Source: Rhizobiaceae bacterium
GTDB taxonomy: Bacteria; Pseudomonadota; Alphaproteobacteria; Rhizobiales; Rhizobiaceae
Direction of reading: 5' to 3'
Assembly (NCBI GenBank): GCA_014380965.1
Contig: JACMIV010000215.1
Location: 1-25,633, forward strand
Length of the DNA stretch: 25,633 nt
The notes beneath the pieces are model-generated. The model was given only the letters and a program-made list of their open reading frames with translations. It did not search any database and was not told the DNA's origin. This document shows, piece after piece, positions 8,299 to 16,284 of this stretch; within the stretch, counting starts at the first letter, position 1; each line of letters starts with the position of its first letter. The translations under genes and the position numbers were made by a program.

Positions 8299-8530
8299 GT
8301 CGGGTCTCCAGGATGGCTGTGAGGATGGGCTGTGGAACAGGCGTCGCCAGCGCTCGGCCGCGCGCGACGACCGGCCGAAGCCGCCGCTCCTTCTTCTCGG
8401 CATGGTTCGAGGCGATGTCCGACAGGCGATGGGCGAGGAACGGGTTCAGGACGCGGTCGCGAACTTCTGTCTCGGGAGCGCCCGCCTTCATCCGCATCGA
8501 CGGCGCCATCTGGGAGGAGTGCAACGTCAT
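8291..8530 (-). CDS. 79-residue ORF resembling tail of UxaB/mannitol dehydrogenase
   Basis: The ATG overlaps the lactonase stop as ATGA, and the stop overlaps the dehydratase start by eight bases (ATGCTTGA), so the ORF fits exactly between them. By hand count about 64 of 79 codons end in G or C while second positions are near half G+C, the pattern of true coding sequence here. The segment VRDRVLNPFLAHRLSDIAS and then NHAEKKERRLRP follows the pattern N-P-x-L-x-H-R-x-x-x-I-A-x(5)-K-x-x-x-R-L-x-P. I recall that pattern from the C-terminal domain of tagaturonate/fructuronate reductases and mannitol 2-dehydrogenases. Those enzymes have about 450-490 residues, so this would be a truncated remnant with no NAD-binding domain. 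It could instead be an unrelated small protein. Confidence 0.5.
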   Translation of the reverse strand: MTLHSSQMAPSMRMKAGAPETEVRDRVLNPFLAHRLSDIASNHAEKKERRLRPVVARGRALATPVPQPILTAILETRHA

Positions 8531-9354
8531 TCCGGGCTCTTCAGGCGATAAAACGCGGTCGCCGTGTTCGCGAAGACGGCGTCGTGATCGCGGGACGAGA
8601 CGATGTCGAGGCATTGCGAGAGCCAGGCCTCGTAATTTGAAGCAAGGTTTAGGACCGGCCAGTCGCTGCCCCACATCGTTCGCTCGGCGCCGAACAGATC
8701 GAGGATCGTCTCCGCATAGGGGCGGACGGCCTCTGGCCGCTGGTCTCCGGCTTCCGTCAGGAGGCCGGACAGCTTGCAGAATACGTTGGGCAGCCGGGCA
8801 AGGCCTGCCATCGCGCCGCGCCAGTCCGCGAAGCGTCCCTCACCGATGAAAGGCTTCGCGCCGTGGTCGACCACGATCCGCAGGCGATCGCGGCGCTCGG
8901 CAAACCGGTGAAGCGGCGGAAGATTGCGGGGCGTGACCAGCGCATCGAAGCACAACCCGTGGCGGCACAGCGCGTCGACGGCCGGCGCGATGGCAAGGTC
9001 GTCGATCCAGTTCGTGTCGGCGATGTCCTGCAGCATGGGACGGACCCCCTTGAACATCCCCCGCGCGGCGAGGGCGGCGATCCTCTCGGGCGCCGCCGGA
9101 CTCTTCATGTCGACCCACCCGACGACTCCGAGCACGAAGGGCACCCGGTCGGCCAGATCGAGCAGATAGTCGGTGTCCTCGTCCCGGTCGAGCGACTGCA
9201 CGACCACCGTGCCGCCGACCCCTGCCGCGCGAAGAAGCGGAGCGAGATCGCCGGGTTCGAAGTCCCGGTGGATCGCGTCGAGCTCGGCCGGCGGCCATGC
9301 GCCCCGGCGCGCGTCGATCCGCCAGAAATGCTGGTGGGCGTCGATCCTGTTCAT
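8527..9354 (-). CDS. Amidohydrolase, L-fuconolactonase-like
   Basis: 275 residues of the amidohydrolase-2 (cog3618) family. It starts at the ATG at 9354, which overlaps the GntR stop as ATGA. The metal-binding HxH is at H7 and H9 (RIDAHQHFW), the later active-site histidine is in VDHGAKP, and the family aspartate is in MWGSDWP. Members such as L-fucono-1,5-lactonase and L-rhamnonolactonase open sugar lactones in the cytoplasm. The pairing with an aldose-1-dehydrogenase-type aldo/keto reductase in the divergent operon supports hydrolysis of the lactone made from the imported sugar. The downstream ORF also overlaps by four bases. L-fucono-, L-galactono- or D-arabinono-lactone are all possible. 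Confidence 0.87.
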   Translation of the reverse strand: MNRIDAHQHFWRIDARRGAWPPAELDAIHRDFEPGDLAPLLRAAGVGGTVVVQSLDRDEDTDYLLDLADRVPFVLGVVGWVDMKSPAAPERIAALAARGMFKGVRPMLQDIADTNWIDDLAIAPAVDALCRHGLCFDALVTPRNLPPLHRFAERRDRLRIVVDHGAKPFIGEGRFADWRGAMAGLARLPNVFCKLSGLLTEAGDQRPEAVRPYAETILDLFGAERTMWGSDWPVLNLASNYEAWLSQCLDIVSSRDHDAVFANTATAFYRLKSPE

Positions 9355-10043
9355 GCCTCGATCCAACGCTCGCGCGAGGCTTCCAGATGAAGGCGCATGG
9401 CAGCCTGGGCGAGGATCGGATCGGCGGCCACCAGCCCTTTCAGGATCGTTACGTGTTCCTCGATGGCGGCGGCCCAGGTTCCCGGCGACTCGAAGCGGCT
9501 TTGCAGCCGCGCCGAGATCGGCGCGTGGCGCTCGTCGAAGAGGTCGGCCACGAGCCGCACGAGAACGGAGTTTCCCGTCTGCGCCGCGATCGTGACATGG
9601 AACAGGCGATCTTGTTCGAGCGGCTTGCGGCCCGCCGCCACTTCGGTGCGCATCGCCTCGAGCGTTCCTTCAAGCGTTCCGAGCGCCTTGTCGTCCATGC
9701 GCGCCGCGGCAAGCGCCGCCACCGTTCCCTCGACCGCCGCGCGCGCCTGCATCAGTTCGGAGGGGCTTTCGCCGAGCGGCCGCGTCGGTGCCTGGACGCC
9801 CGCCGGTCCGGCGCAGACATAGACGCCCGATCCCATCCGGATCTCGACGCTTCCCTCGATCTCCAAAGCGATCAGCCCTTCCCGCAGGGATGGGCGGGAG
9901 ACGCCAAGCTGTTGCGCAAAGTCCCGCTCGGCGGGAAGGCGGCTGCCGGGCACGAATTGACCGGCCGCGATCAGATCGCGGACCTGATCGGCCACCTGCT
10001 GATACAGCCGCCGCGAGTCCGCAGGCTTCGTGGATTCAGACAT
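9351..10043 (-). CDS. FadR-subfamily GntR transcriptional regulator
   Basis: 230 residues from the ATG at 10043 with AGGAG six bases upstream. The winged helix-turn-helix spans about residues 12-75 (PAERDFAQQLGVSRPSLREG, then IEGSVEIRMGSGVYV). The C-terminal FCD domain follows, with the expected arginine and histidine metal/ligand positions (ARAAVEG, DRLFHVTIA, EEHVTILKGL). Such regulators usually bind a sugar acid and leave the operator. It is first in the minus operon and is translationally coupled to the lactonase. The gap to the divergent transporter operon has two matching operator-like repeats, so control of both operons and of itself is likely. It is close in type to the UxuR/ExuR and LldR group. 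Confidence 0.9.
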   Translation of the reverse strand: MSESTKPADSRRLYQQVADQVRDLIAAGQFVPGSRLPAERDFAQQLGVSRPSLREGLIALEIEGSVEIRMGSGVYVCAGPAGVQAPTRPLGESPSELMQARAAVEGTVAALAAARMDDKALGTLEGTLEAMRTEVAAGRKPLEQDRLFHVTIAAQTGNSVLVRLVADLFDERHAPISARLQSRFESPGTWAAAIEEHVTILKGLVAADPILAQAAMRLHLEASRERWIEA

Positions 10044-10055
10044 TCTCGCTCCTAT

Positions 10056-10091
10056 TGGCCTGACCATATCGAGGGAATTGCCCGCTGAAAA
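10056..10091 (-). promoter_or_regulatory. Putative GntR operator and promoter of the minus operon
   Basis: On the minus strand TTTTCA (10086-10091), 17 bases and TATGGT (10063-10068) form a plausible promoter 20 bases ahead of the regulator start. Overlapping the -10 is TGGCCTGACCA (10056-10066), which matches the FadR-type consensus TNGTNNNACNA at all but one position. Binding there would block the promoter and so autoregulate the gene. Confidence 0.5.
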
Positions 10092-10128
10092 GCCATACTC
10101 GGCGATCTTTACGGATATTTTGAGAAAC

Positions 10129-10162
10129 TGGCTTGACCAATTGATTTCCCCTGGCCTAGCTT
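10129..10162 (+). promoter_or_regulatory. Putative GntR operator and promoter of ABC operon
   Basis: TGGCTTGACCA (10129-10139) is a second copy of the operator-like repeat, 73 bases from the first and differing at one base. It overlaps a plus-strand -35 candidate TTGACC (10133-10138), followed after 18 bases by TAGCTT (10157-10162). This would couple transporter expression to the divergent catabolic operon. Confidence 0.5.
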
Positions 10163-10269
10163 CGGGACAACAGAGGAGCAGCGTGAGCGATCGCTCGATC
10201 GTCGGATGAAGCCGTCGAGGGGCGGGTTCGGCATCGCGGAGCCCCATGTCGCCGTGGAGGACGACCATC

Positions 10270-11853
10270 ATGCCGGAGCGGGGAGCGCGCGCAACGTCGC
10301 CATCGGACGCCGGCTTGTCCGTTTGGGCTGGAGCCGACGCCTCTGTCGCGACGGACGTCATTCTCCGTCTCGTCGGCATCACCAAGCACTTCCCGAGCGT
10401 GCGCGCCCTTTCGGACGTTTCTTTCGATCTTCGCCGCGGCGAGGTCCATGCGGTCTGCGGCGAGAACGGCGCGGGCAAGTCGACCCTCATGAAGATCGTC
10501 ACCGGCCTCTACCAGCCGAACGCGGGAACGATCATCCACAGGGGCGAGGAGGTGCGCTTCGCGTCCACCACGGAGGCCGAGAAGCGCGGCATCGCGATCA
10601 TTCACCAGGAACTGAACCTCGTTCCCCATCTCACCATCGCCGAGAACATCTTTCTGGCGCGCGAGCCGCGTCGCGGGCCCTTCGTCGACCGCGCGAGGCT
10701 TCGGCGCGACGCGGCCGCGTGCCTGAAACGGATCGGCCTTTCCCTCGACCCGGACAGGGTCGTGCGCGGCCTGTCCGTCGCCCAGTGCCAGATGGTCGAG
10801 ATCGCCAAGGCGCTGTCGCTGAACGCCGAGATCCTCATCATGGACGAGCCCACGTCCTCGCTCACCGAGAGCGAGACCGCCGGCCTCTTCGACGTCATCC
10901 GCGATCTCAAGGCGTCGGGCGTCGGCATCGTCTACATCTCGCACCGGCTGGGCGAGATGGCCGGCATCGTCGACCGCGTGACGATCCTCAGGGACGGGCG
11001 TTTCGTCTCCACCGACGATTTCGGCGCGATCGGCGTCGACGCGATCGTCCAGCGCATGGTCGGGCGCTCGCTCGACGAGAAATTTCCGGACGCGACGCGG
11101 GTGCCGAGCGAGGACGTGCTTCTCGAAGCCAGGGGCCTCACTCGCCGCGGCGTCTTCCACGACGTCAGCTTCACGCTCCGTCGCGGCGAGATCCTCGGCT
11201 TCGCCGGTTTGATGGGCGCGGGGCGCACCGAGGTCGCCCGCGCGATCTTCGGCGCCGACCCGCTGGACTCCGGCACCGTGACGCTGCACGGGCGGGACGT
11301 GTCGATCCGGTCCCCGGTGGAAGCCATCGCCGAAGGGCTCGCCTATCTCTCGGAGGACCGAAAGAGCCATGGCCTCGCCACCGGCATGTCGGTTGCGGCA
11401 AACATGTCGCTTGCCAACATGAGGGAGGTCGCCGACAGCCGCGGCTTCATCGACTTCGGCAAGGAAGACTCGGTCGCGAAGCAATACGTCGATCTCCTGA
11501 GCATTCGCACGCCGTCCGTCCATCAGATCGTGCGGCTTCTGTCAGGCGGAAACCAGCAGAAGATCATCATCGGAAAATGGCTGTTCCGGCAATCGCGCGT
11601 GCTCTTCTTCGACGAACCCACCCGCGGCATCGACGTCGGCGCGAAGTTCCAGATCTACGCCATCATGGACGAACTGGCGGCCAAGGGCATCGGGATCATC
11701 CTGATCTCTTCGGAACTGCCCGAGATCCTCGGCCTGACCGACCGGGTCGCGGTGTTCCACGAAGGCCGCATCGCCGCGATCCTCGACACGAAGAGCTCCT
11801 CCCAGGAGAAGATCATGCAGTACGCCTCCGGTTACGGCCGGGGCCAACATTGA
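10270..11853 (+). CDS. CUT2 sugar ABC importer, ATP-binding protein
   Basis: 527 residues, two ABC domains in tandem as in RbsA/MglA. I start at the ATG at 10270, which has GGAGG nine bases upstream; ATG 10246 lies before that site. Domain 1 has Walker A GENGAGKST, an ABC signature reduced to LSVAQCQ, and Walker B ILIMDEPTSSL. Domain 2 has the usual degenerate Walker A (GLMGAGRTE), a full signature LSGGNQQK and Walker B VLFFDEPTRGIDVG. It powers import of a monosaccharide through the permease encoded seven bases downstream. About 30 extra residues precede the first beta strand. Position divergent from the lactonase/dehydratase operon suggests the cargo feeds that pathway. Confidence 0.93.
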   Translation: MPERGARATSPSDAGLSVWAGADASVATDVILRLVGITKHFPSVRALSDVSFDLRRGEVHAVCGENGAGKSTLMKIVTGLYQPNAGTIIHRGEEVRFASTTEAEKRGIAIIHQELNLVPHLTIAENIFLAREPRRGPFVDRARLRRDAAACLKRIGLSLDPDRVVRGLSVAQCQMVEIAKALSLNAEILIMDEPTSSLTESETAGLFDVIRDLKASGVGIVYISHRLGEMAGIVDRVTILRDGRFVSTDDFGAIGVDAIVQRMVGRSLDEKFPDATRVPSEDVLLEARGLTRRGVFHDVSFTLRRGEILGFAGLMGAGRTEVARAIFGADPLDSGTVTLHGRDVSIRSPVEAIAEGLAYLSEDRKSHGLATGMSVAANMSLANMREVADSRGFIDFGKEDSVAKQYVDLLSIRTPSVHQIVRLLSGGNQQKIIIGKWLFRQSRVLFFDEPTRGIDVGAKFQIYAIMDELAAKGIGIILISSELPEILGLTDRVAVFHEGRIAAILDTKSSSQEKIMQYASGYGRGQH

Positions 11854-11860
11854 GGCTGCG

Positions 11861-12886
11861 ATGAGCACGATCACGACGGACAAGCGAGCGCGGCCGCTTC
11901 TCAGCGACGCGCAGAAGGACCTCATCCAGAAATTCGCCGCGCTCGGCAGCCTTTTGGCGCTCGTCGTCGTCTTTGCCGCCACGAGCCAGGCATTCTTCAG
12001 CGTCGGCAACGGCATGACGATCGCCCTGCAGGTCACCTCCATCGCCCTTCTCGGCATCGGGATGACATGCGTCATCATCACCGGCGGCATCGATCTGTCG
12101 GTCGGCTCGGTGCTCGCGCTGGCGGGCGTCGTCGCAGCGCTCGCCGTCAAGGAATGGGCCATGCCGGTACCCGTCGGCATGACGCTCGGCATCCTGACCG
12201 GTGCCGCCTGCGGCGCCATCAACGGGCTGACCGTCACGAAGCTGAAGCTTCCGCCCTTCATCGCGACGCTCGGCATGATGATGGTGGCGCGCGGCGTCGC
12301 GCTGCAGTTGACCGGCGCGCGGGCCGTGTCGGGCCTCGGCGAAAGCTTCGGCGAACTCGGCAACGGGGCATTGATGCGCATCGTCTCGATCGGCGACGAC
12401 GGCTTTCCGAACGTGACCTTCCCCGGCATTCCCTATCCCGTGATGCTGATGATCGTCATCGCCGTCGCCGTGGCTATCATGCTTCGACGCACCGTCCGCG
12501 GCCGCCACATCTATGCCGTCGGCTCCAACGCCGAAGCCGCGCGCCTGTCGGGCGTCGACGTCGCGCGGGTGACGCTGTCCACCTATGTGCTTTCCGGGAC
12601 GCTCGCCGGTCTCACCGGTTGCGTGCTGATGTCCCGTCTCGTCACCGCGCAGCCCAACGAGGGCGTGATGTACGAACTCGACGCCATCGCGGCGGCCGTC
12701 ATCGGCGGCACGTCGCTGATGGGTGGCGTCGGCACGATCTCGGGCACCATGATCGGCGCCTTCGTCATCGGCATCCTGCGCAACGGCCTCAACATGAACG
12801 GCGTCTCGGCCTTCACGCAGCAGATCATCATCGGCCTCGTGATCCTGGGCACCGTCTGGATCGACCAGCTTCGCAACCGACGCTGA
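11861..12886 (+). CDS. CUT2 sugar ABC importer, permease
   Basis: 341 residues and strongly hydrophobic, with roughly eight to ten membrane segments as in RbsC. The family markers are ITGGIDLSVGSVLALAGVVA near residue 70, NGLTVTKLKLPPFIATLGM near 125, and RRTVRGRHIYAVGSNAEAAR, the cytoplasmic coupling loop that contacts the ATPase, near 208-227. It lies seven bases after the ATPase stop, so it is cotranscribed. Only one permease gene is present, so the channel is presumably a homodimer, unlike the two-permease system at 19311-24026. Confidence 0.93.
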   Translation: MSTITTDKRARPLLSDAQKDLIQKFAALGSLLALVVVFAATSQAFFSVGNGMTIALQVTSIALLGIGMTCVIITGGIDLSVGSVLALAGVVAALAVKEWAMPVPVGMTLGILTGAACGAINGLTVTKLKLPPFIATLGMMMVARGVALQLTGARAVSGLGESFGELGNGALMRIVSIGDDGFPNVTFPGIPYPVMLMIVIAVAVAIMLRRTVRGRHIYAVGSNAEAARLSGVDVARVTLSTYVLSGTLAGLTGCVLMSRLVTAQPNEGVMYELDAIAAAVIGGTSLMGGVGTISGTMIGAFVIGILRNGLNMNGVSAFTQQIIIGLVILGTVWIDQLRNRR

Positions 12887-12957
12887 CCGACCCCGATCGG
12901 CCTCCCGGGGAAGTTCGGAGGCTCAATCATCTCGAAAGATCCTTGGGAGGACCCCTC

Positions 12958-13905
12958 ATGCGCAAGCTCTTCGCAGCCCTCGCCGGCTCGGCGATCGCCC
13001 TCGCCGCAATCTCGGCCCCGGCCGGCGCCGCCGAGATCGCCGTCATCGTCAAGACGGTGAACTCGACCTTCTGGCAGAACGTCCAGAAGGGTGCGGACAC
13101 CGCGGTCAAGACCCTGCCGGAAGGCACCACGATGTCCTTCGACGGCCCGGCCTCGGAGTCCGCCATCGCGGATCAGGTGAACATGGTCGAGAACGCCATC
13201 AACCGGAAGGTTGCCGGCATCGTGCTTGCGCCCTCCGATCCCGATGCTCTCGTGCCCGCGATCAAGAAGGCCTGGGAGGCCCGCATTCCGGTCGTCCTCA
13301 TCGACTCCGCGCTGTCGGACAGCGGCGCTCAGTACTACCAGGCGTTTCTCGCCACCGACAACAAGAAGGCGGGAGAGCTCTGTGCCAAGGCGCTGATCGA
13401 CAAGGTCGGCAACGAAGGCAAGGTTGCGGTCATGTCCTACGTCCCGGGAGTCGGCTCCGAAGTCGGCCGCGTCGGCGGCTTCATCGACTACATCAAGGCG
13501 AATTCGAAGCTCGAGATCGTGGGTCCCTTCTATTCGCAGTCGCAGATGGCGACCGCCCTCAACCAGACCACCGACGTCCTCACCTCCAACCCCGACCTGA
13601 AGGGCATCTTCGGCGCCAACGAGCCGACGGCGATCGGCATGGGCCGCGCGCTCGTCCAGTCCGGCAAGGCCGGAAAGGTCGCGGCCGTCGGTTTCGACGG
13701 CAACGAGGATCTGCAGAACTTCGTCAAGGACGGCACCCTGTCGGCGATCGCCGTCCAGGGCTCGTTTCAGATGGGCGAACTCGGCGTCCAGACCGTCGGC
13801 AGGCTCATCGCCAAGGAAAAGGTCGAGAAGGCCATCGACACCGGCGTGGTGATGGTCACGAACGAAAACATCGAGCAGCCCATGGCGAAGAACGTCCTCT
13901 ACTGA
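12958..13905 (+). CDS. CUT2 sugar ABC importer, periplasmic binding protein
   Basis: 315 residues. The ATG at 12958 has TTGGGAGG seven bases upstream. A Sec signal peptide (basic start MRKLF, hydrophobic core, AGA-AE cleavage around residue 24) is followed by a Peripla_BP_4 (RbsB-type) fold: IAVIVKTVNSTFWQNVQKGA, then VAGIVLAPSDPDALVPAIKK, IPVVLIDSAL, GIFGANEPTAIGMGRAL and AAVGFDGNEDLQNFVKDG. It captures the sugar and delivers it to the permease. It is the third gene of the operon and is followed by a strong hairpin that may raise its mRNA level relative to neighbours. The ligand cannot be read directly; the downstream enzyme suggests an L-fucose-like aldose. Confidence 0.93.
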   Translation: MRKLFAALAGSAIALAAISAPAGAAEIAVIVKTVNSTFWQNVQKGADTAVKTLPEGTTMSFDGPASESAIADQVNMVENAINRKVAGIVLAPSDPDALVPAIKKAWEARIPVVLIDSALSDSGAQYYQAFLATDNKKAGELCAKALIDKVGNEGKVAVMSYVPGVGSEVGRVGGFIDYIKANSKLEIVGPFYSQSQMATALNQTTDVLTSNPDLKGIFGANEPTAIGMGRALVQSGKAGKVAAVGFDGNEDLQNFVKDGTLSAIAVQGSFQMGELGVQTVGRLIAKEKVEKAIDTGVVMVTNENIEQPMAKNVLY

Positions 13906-13926
13906 AGCGGTCTTTCCATCCCGACC

Positions 13927-13953
13927 GCGCCGCCGGCCGAATGCCGGCGGCGC
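13927..13953 (+). other. GC-rich hairpin after the binding-protein gene
   Basis: GCGCCGCCGGC (13927-13937) and GCCGGCGGCGC (13943-13953) form a perfect 11-base stem with a five-base loop CGAAT. No T run follows, and the next gene of the operon starts 25 bases later. An mRNA-stabilising or attenuating element is more likely than a full terminator. Confidence 0.6.
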
Positions 13954-13978
13954 CTCTCCGACCTCTGCGAGACGCCGC

Positions 13979-14986
13979 ATGAAGATCGCCGACACCCGCA
14001 AGCTCGCTCGTGCCGAGGTTTCGCTCACCGCGCTCGGTCTCGGCTGCGCGCAGATGGGCAACCTTCTGAAACGGACACCCTTTTCGGACGCGCAGGGCAC
14101 GGCGGACGCGGCATGGGATCTCGGCATCCGTTATTTCGATACGGCGCCCTACTATGGCTTCTCGCGTTCCGAACGCCGGCTCGGCGCGCTTCTCGACGAG
14201 CGACCGCGAGAGGAATTTCGTCTGTCCACCAAGGTCGGCCGCCTGCTGGTGCCGGAGTCGACGCCACGCGAGCGCGACGAGGGCTACATCGATCCGTCGC
14301 CCTTTAGCCAAGTCTACGACTATTCCTACGACGCGATCCTCAAATCCTTCGAGGCCAGCCGTCATCGCCTCGGGCTCGCGAAGATCGACATTCTCTATGT
14401 TCACGACATCGGCGAGGCGACCCACGGCGAGCGCCACGCCCATCATTGGGCGCACCTCACGAAGGGAGGCGGCTTCAGGGCGCTGGAGGAACTGCGCTCG
14501 GCCGGCGAAATCGGCGGCTTTGGCCTCGGCGTCAACGAGTGGCAGGTCATCCGAGACGCGCTGGAGGAAGCCGATCTCGACGTCTCGATGCTGGCCGGCC
14601 GCTACACGCTTCTCGAACAGGGCAGCCTCGAACTCCTCGACATCTGCCTGAGGCGCGGCTCGCGGATCGTCGCGGCGGGCGTCTTCAACTCCGGCGTTCT
14701 CGCCGGCAACCGGACATTCGACTACGGCGACGCGCCGGACGACGTTATCCACCGCGTGAAATCCCTGCGTGCCGTCGCCGAGGAGTTCGACGTTCCGCTT
14801 GAAGCTGCCGCTCTCCAGTTCCCGCTGGCCCACGCCGCCGTCGCCTCCGTGGTCGTCGGCGCTCGCAACGCGGAGCAGATCCGGTCCAATGCCGAATGGT
14901 TCGAATCGAGCATTCCCGCAGCGTTCTGGTCCAAGCTCGGTGCCGCTGGACTGATCGCCGATGCGGTGCCGTTCCCGCCGGATTGA
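13979..14986 (+). CDS. Aldo/keto reductase, L-fucose (aldose) 1-dehydrogenase type
   Basis: 335 residues with the aldo/keto reductase catalytic tetrad in place: D54 and Y59 (YFDTAPYYG), K85 (STKVGR) and H142 (YVHDIG). Other family segments are SRSERRLGALL and, near the end, SVVVGARNAEQIRSN for the cofactor. The overall pattern is that of the L-fucose dehydrogenase/D-threo-aldose 1-dehydrogenase/pyridoxal 4-dehydrogenase group, which oxidises the anomeric carbon of L-fucose, L-galactose or D-arabinose to the lactone with NAD(P). It is the last gene of the transporter operon, 73 bases after the binding protein, and the matching lactonase is in the divergent operon. I infer the first catabolic step after uptake. 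Confidence 0.88.
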   Translation: MKIADTRKLARAEVSLTALGLGCAQMGNLLKRTPFSDAQGTADAAWDLGIRYFDTAPYYGFSRSERRLGALLDERPREEFRLSTKVGRLLVPESTPRERDEGYIDPSPFSQVYDYSYDAILKSFEASRHRLGLAKIDILYVHDIGEATHGERHAHHWAHLTKGGGFRALEELRSAGEIGGFGLGVNEWQVIRDALEEADLDVSMLAGRYTLLEQGSLELLDICLRRGSRIVAAGVFNSGVLAGNRTFDYGDAPDDVIHRVKSLRAVAEEFDVPLEAAALQFPLAHAAVASVVVGARNAEQIRSNAEWFESSIPAAFWSKLGAAGLIADAVPFPPD

Positions 14987-15053
14987 TCGGCCGAGGCTCC
15001 GCACCCAATCAGCTTGCGGATGAGCGGTTCGGTCGATTCGATGCCTCGGCCGA
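14987..15053. terminator. Long inverted repeat between convergent genes
   Basis: TCGGCCGAGGC begins at the base after the aldo/keto reductase stop (14987-14997), and its exact complement GCCTCGGCCGA is at 15043-15053. Nested inside is TCCGCA (14998-15003) with TGCGGA (15015-15020). There is no T run. The convergent setting suggests a two-way terminator. The rest of the gap, to 15189, shows nothing else convincing. Confidence 0.35.
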
Positions 15054-15189
15054 ATTTGGAGGTGGACCGCGCGCGCCGTCCGCCGGTCCCTTCGATGATC
15101 TTCGCTCAGCGAGACGTTCGCTGCAGGGTCAAGCCGGACGTCAAGTCCAGACGCAGAAGGGTTTCGACACTGGATCGTCAGACTTCGCG

Positions 15190-16212
15190 TCAGGTCTCAT
15201 CATGATGATCCTCTCTCGACGATCTGGTCGATGCGACGCCGAACTTCTGCCTGTATTGGGCGGGCAGCACTCCCGTGGTCCTTCGGAATATCTTTCGGAA
15301 GGCGGTAGCATCGGAGTAGCCGATCGACCATGCGATCTGGTCGATCGGCCGGTTGGTCATTTCCAGTGCATCCCGAGCCTTCATCACCCGGACCTGTTGC
15401 AGATAATTGGTCGGGCGCAGTCCCGTCGCCTTCGCGAAGCGGCGCATGAAGGTCCGCTCGGTTAGGCCCGCGCGGGCAGCGAGACCGGGGATGGCGTGCG
15501 CTTCAGCGCAAACGGCGTGGATATGGTGCTGCACGCGCAAGATTTCGGCATCGCCGTGATCGAAAGCCGGGATGAAGGCGTTGAACATGCGCTGATCGCG
15601 CCGTGGTGGATCGATCAGCAAAAAGCGCGCGGTGGCCAGCATTACGCCCGGCCCCAGGAGTTTCCCCACCAGCGTCAGCCCGAGGTCGGTCCACGCAAGG
15701 ATGCCGCCCGCCGTCAGGATGTCGCCGTCGTCGATGACCATGTTCTGGGCCGCGACCTTCACGTGCGGAAACCGGCGTGCGAGCGCTTCGGCAAAGGCCC
15801 AGTGCGTCGTCGCCCGGCGATTGTTGATCAGACCGGTTTCCGCCAGAACGAACGCTCCCGCGCAGATGGAGCATAGCGTCGTGCCTTCGGCATGCCGCGC
15901 AGCCATCCAGTCCGACGCCGTCGTCATGGATTGCATCAGCTCCGGCATGACGAGGCTGGGAGGGGCGATGATATGGCTGATCCGGTGCTCCCGGCCGGGA
16001 TTGCTGTCCCAGATGCAGCGCATTTCAGCGCCATCCATCAGCCAATGCGACACGCGGATGGCGTTGGGCCGTTCAGCGATGAGTTCGCGAGCCGACCATT
16101 CTCCGGCGATGCGGAACAAATCGGTCAATCCATAGACCGCGGCGAGCTGACAATCCGGGTAGATCAGCACGCCGACCTCCGCAACCACGTTTTCCGACTC
16201 ACGGGACGGCAT
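15190..16212 (-). CDS. GlxA-type AraC-family transcriptional regulator
   Basis: 340 residues. Residues about 10-190 form a DJ-1/PfpI-like (class I amidotransferase fold) domain, with the nucleophile-elbow segment LCSICAGAFVLAETGL and the RRATTHW element. Residues about 230-325 are the AraC/XylS DNA-binding domain with two helix-turn-helix units (LAARAGLTERTFMRRFAKAT and IDQIAWSIGYSDATAFRKIF). The N-terminal domain is a sensor in this family and usually not an enzyme. The gene is divergent from the alpha/beta hydrolase with 117 bases between starts, so that gene is its likely target. No strong ribosome site precedes the ATG at 16212. The inducer is unknown. Confidence 0.9.
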   Translation of the reverse strand: MPSRESENVVAEVGVLIYPDCQLAAVYGLTDLFRIAGEWSARELIAERPNAIRVSHWLMDGAEMRCIWDSNPGREHRISHIIAPPSLVMPELMQSMTTASDWMAARHAEGTTLCSICAGAFVLAETGLINNRRATTHWAFAEALARRFPHVKVAAQNMVIDDGDILTAGGILAWTDLGLTLVGKLLGPGVMLATARFLLIDPPRRDQRMFNAFIPAFDHGDAEILRVQHHIHAVCAEAHAIPGLAARAGLTERTFMRRFAKATGLRPTNYLQQVRVMKARDALEMTNRPIDQIAWSIGYSDATAFRKIFRRTTGVLPAQYRQKFGVASTRSSREDHHDET

Positions 16213-16284
16213 TTGTCACTTTCGGCCTGCAAACTGTCATAACCGCCACTCCTCGTTCCGGCCTGGCTTCCTTATACCTGCCGT

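Noticed and set aside
6442..8322. 626-codon plus-strand open frame opposite the dehydratase
   Set aside because: Antisense to a complete UxaA-family gene, with no recognisable domain.
10156..11523. 455-codon minus-strand open frame opposite the ABC ATPase
   Set aside because: Asp/Arg/Glu-rich antisense shadow; the plus strand has all ATPase motifs.
12067..12957. Upstream extension of the binding-protein frame at 12958
   Set aside because: The extension overlaps the permease gene out of frame and is Arg/His-rich; the signal peptide and ribosome site fix the start at 12958.
15014..15205. 63-codon plus-strand frame between the reductase and the AraC gene
   Set aside because: Arg-rich, with no ribosome site, and lies over an inverted repeat and the end of the AraC gene.
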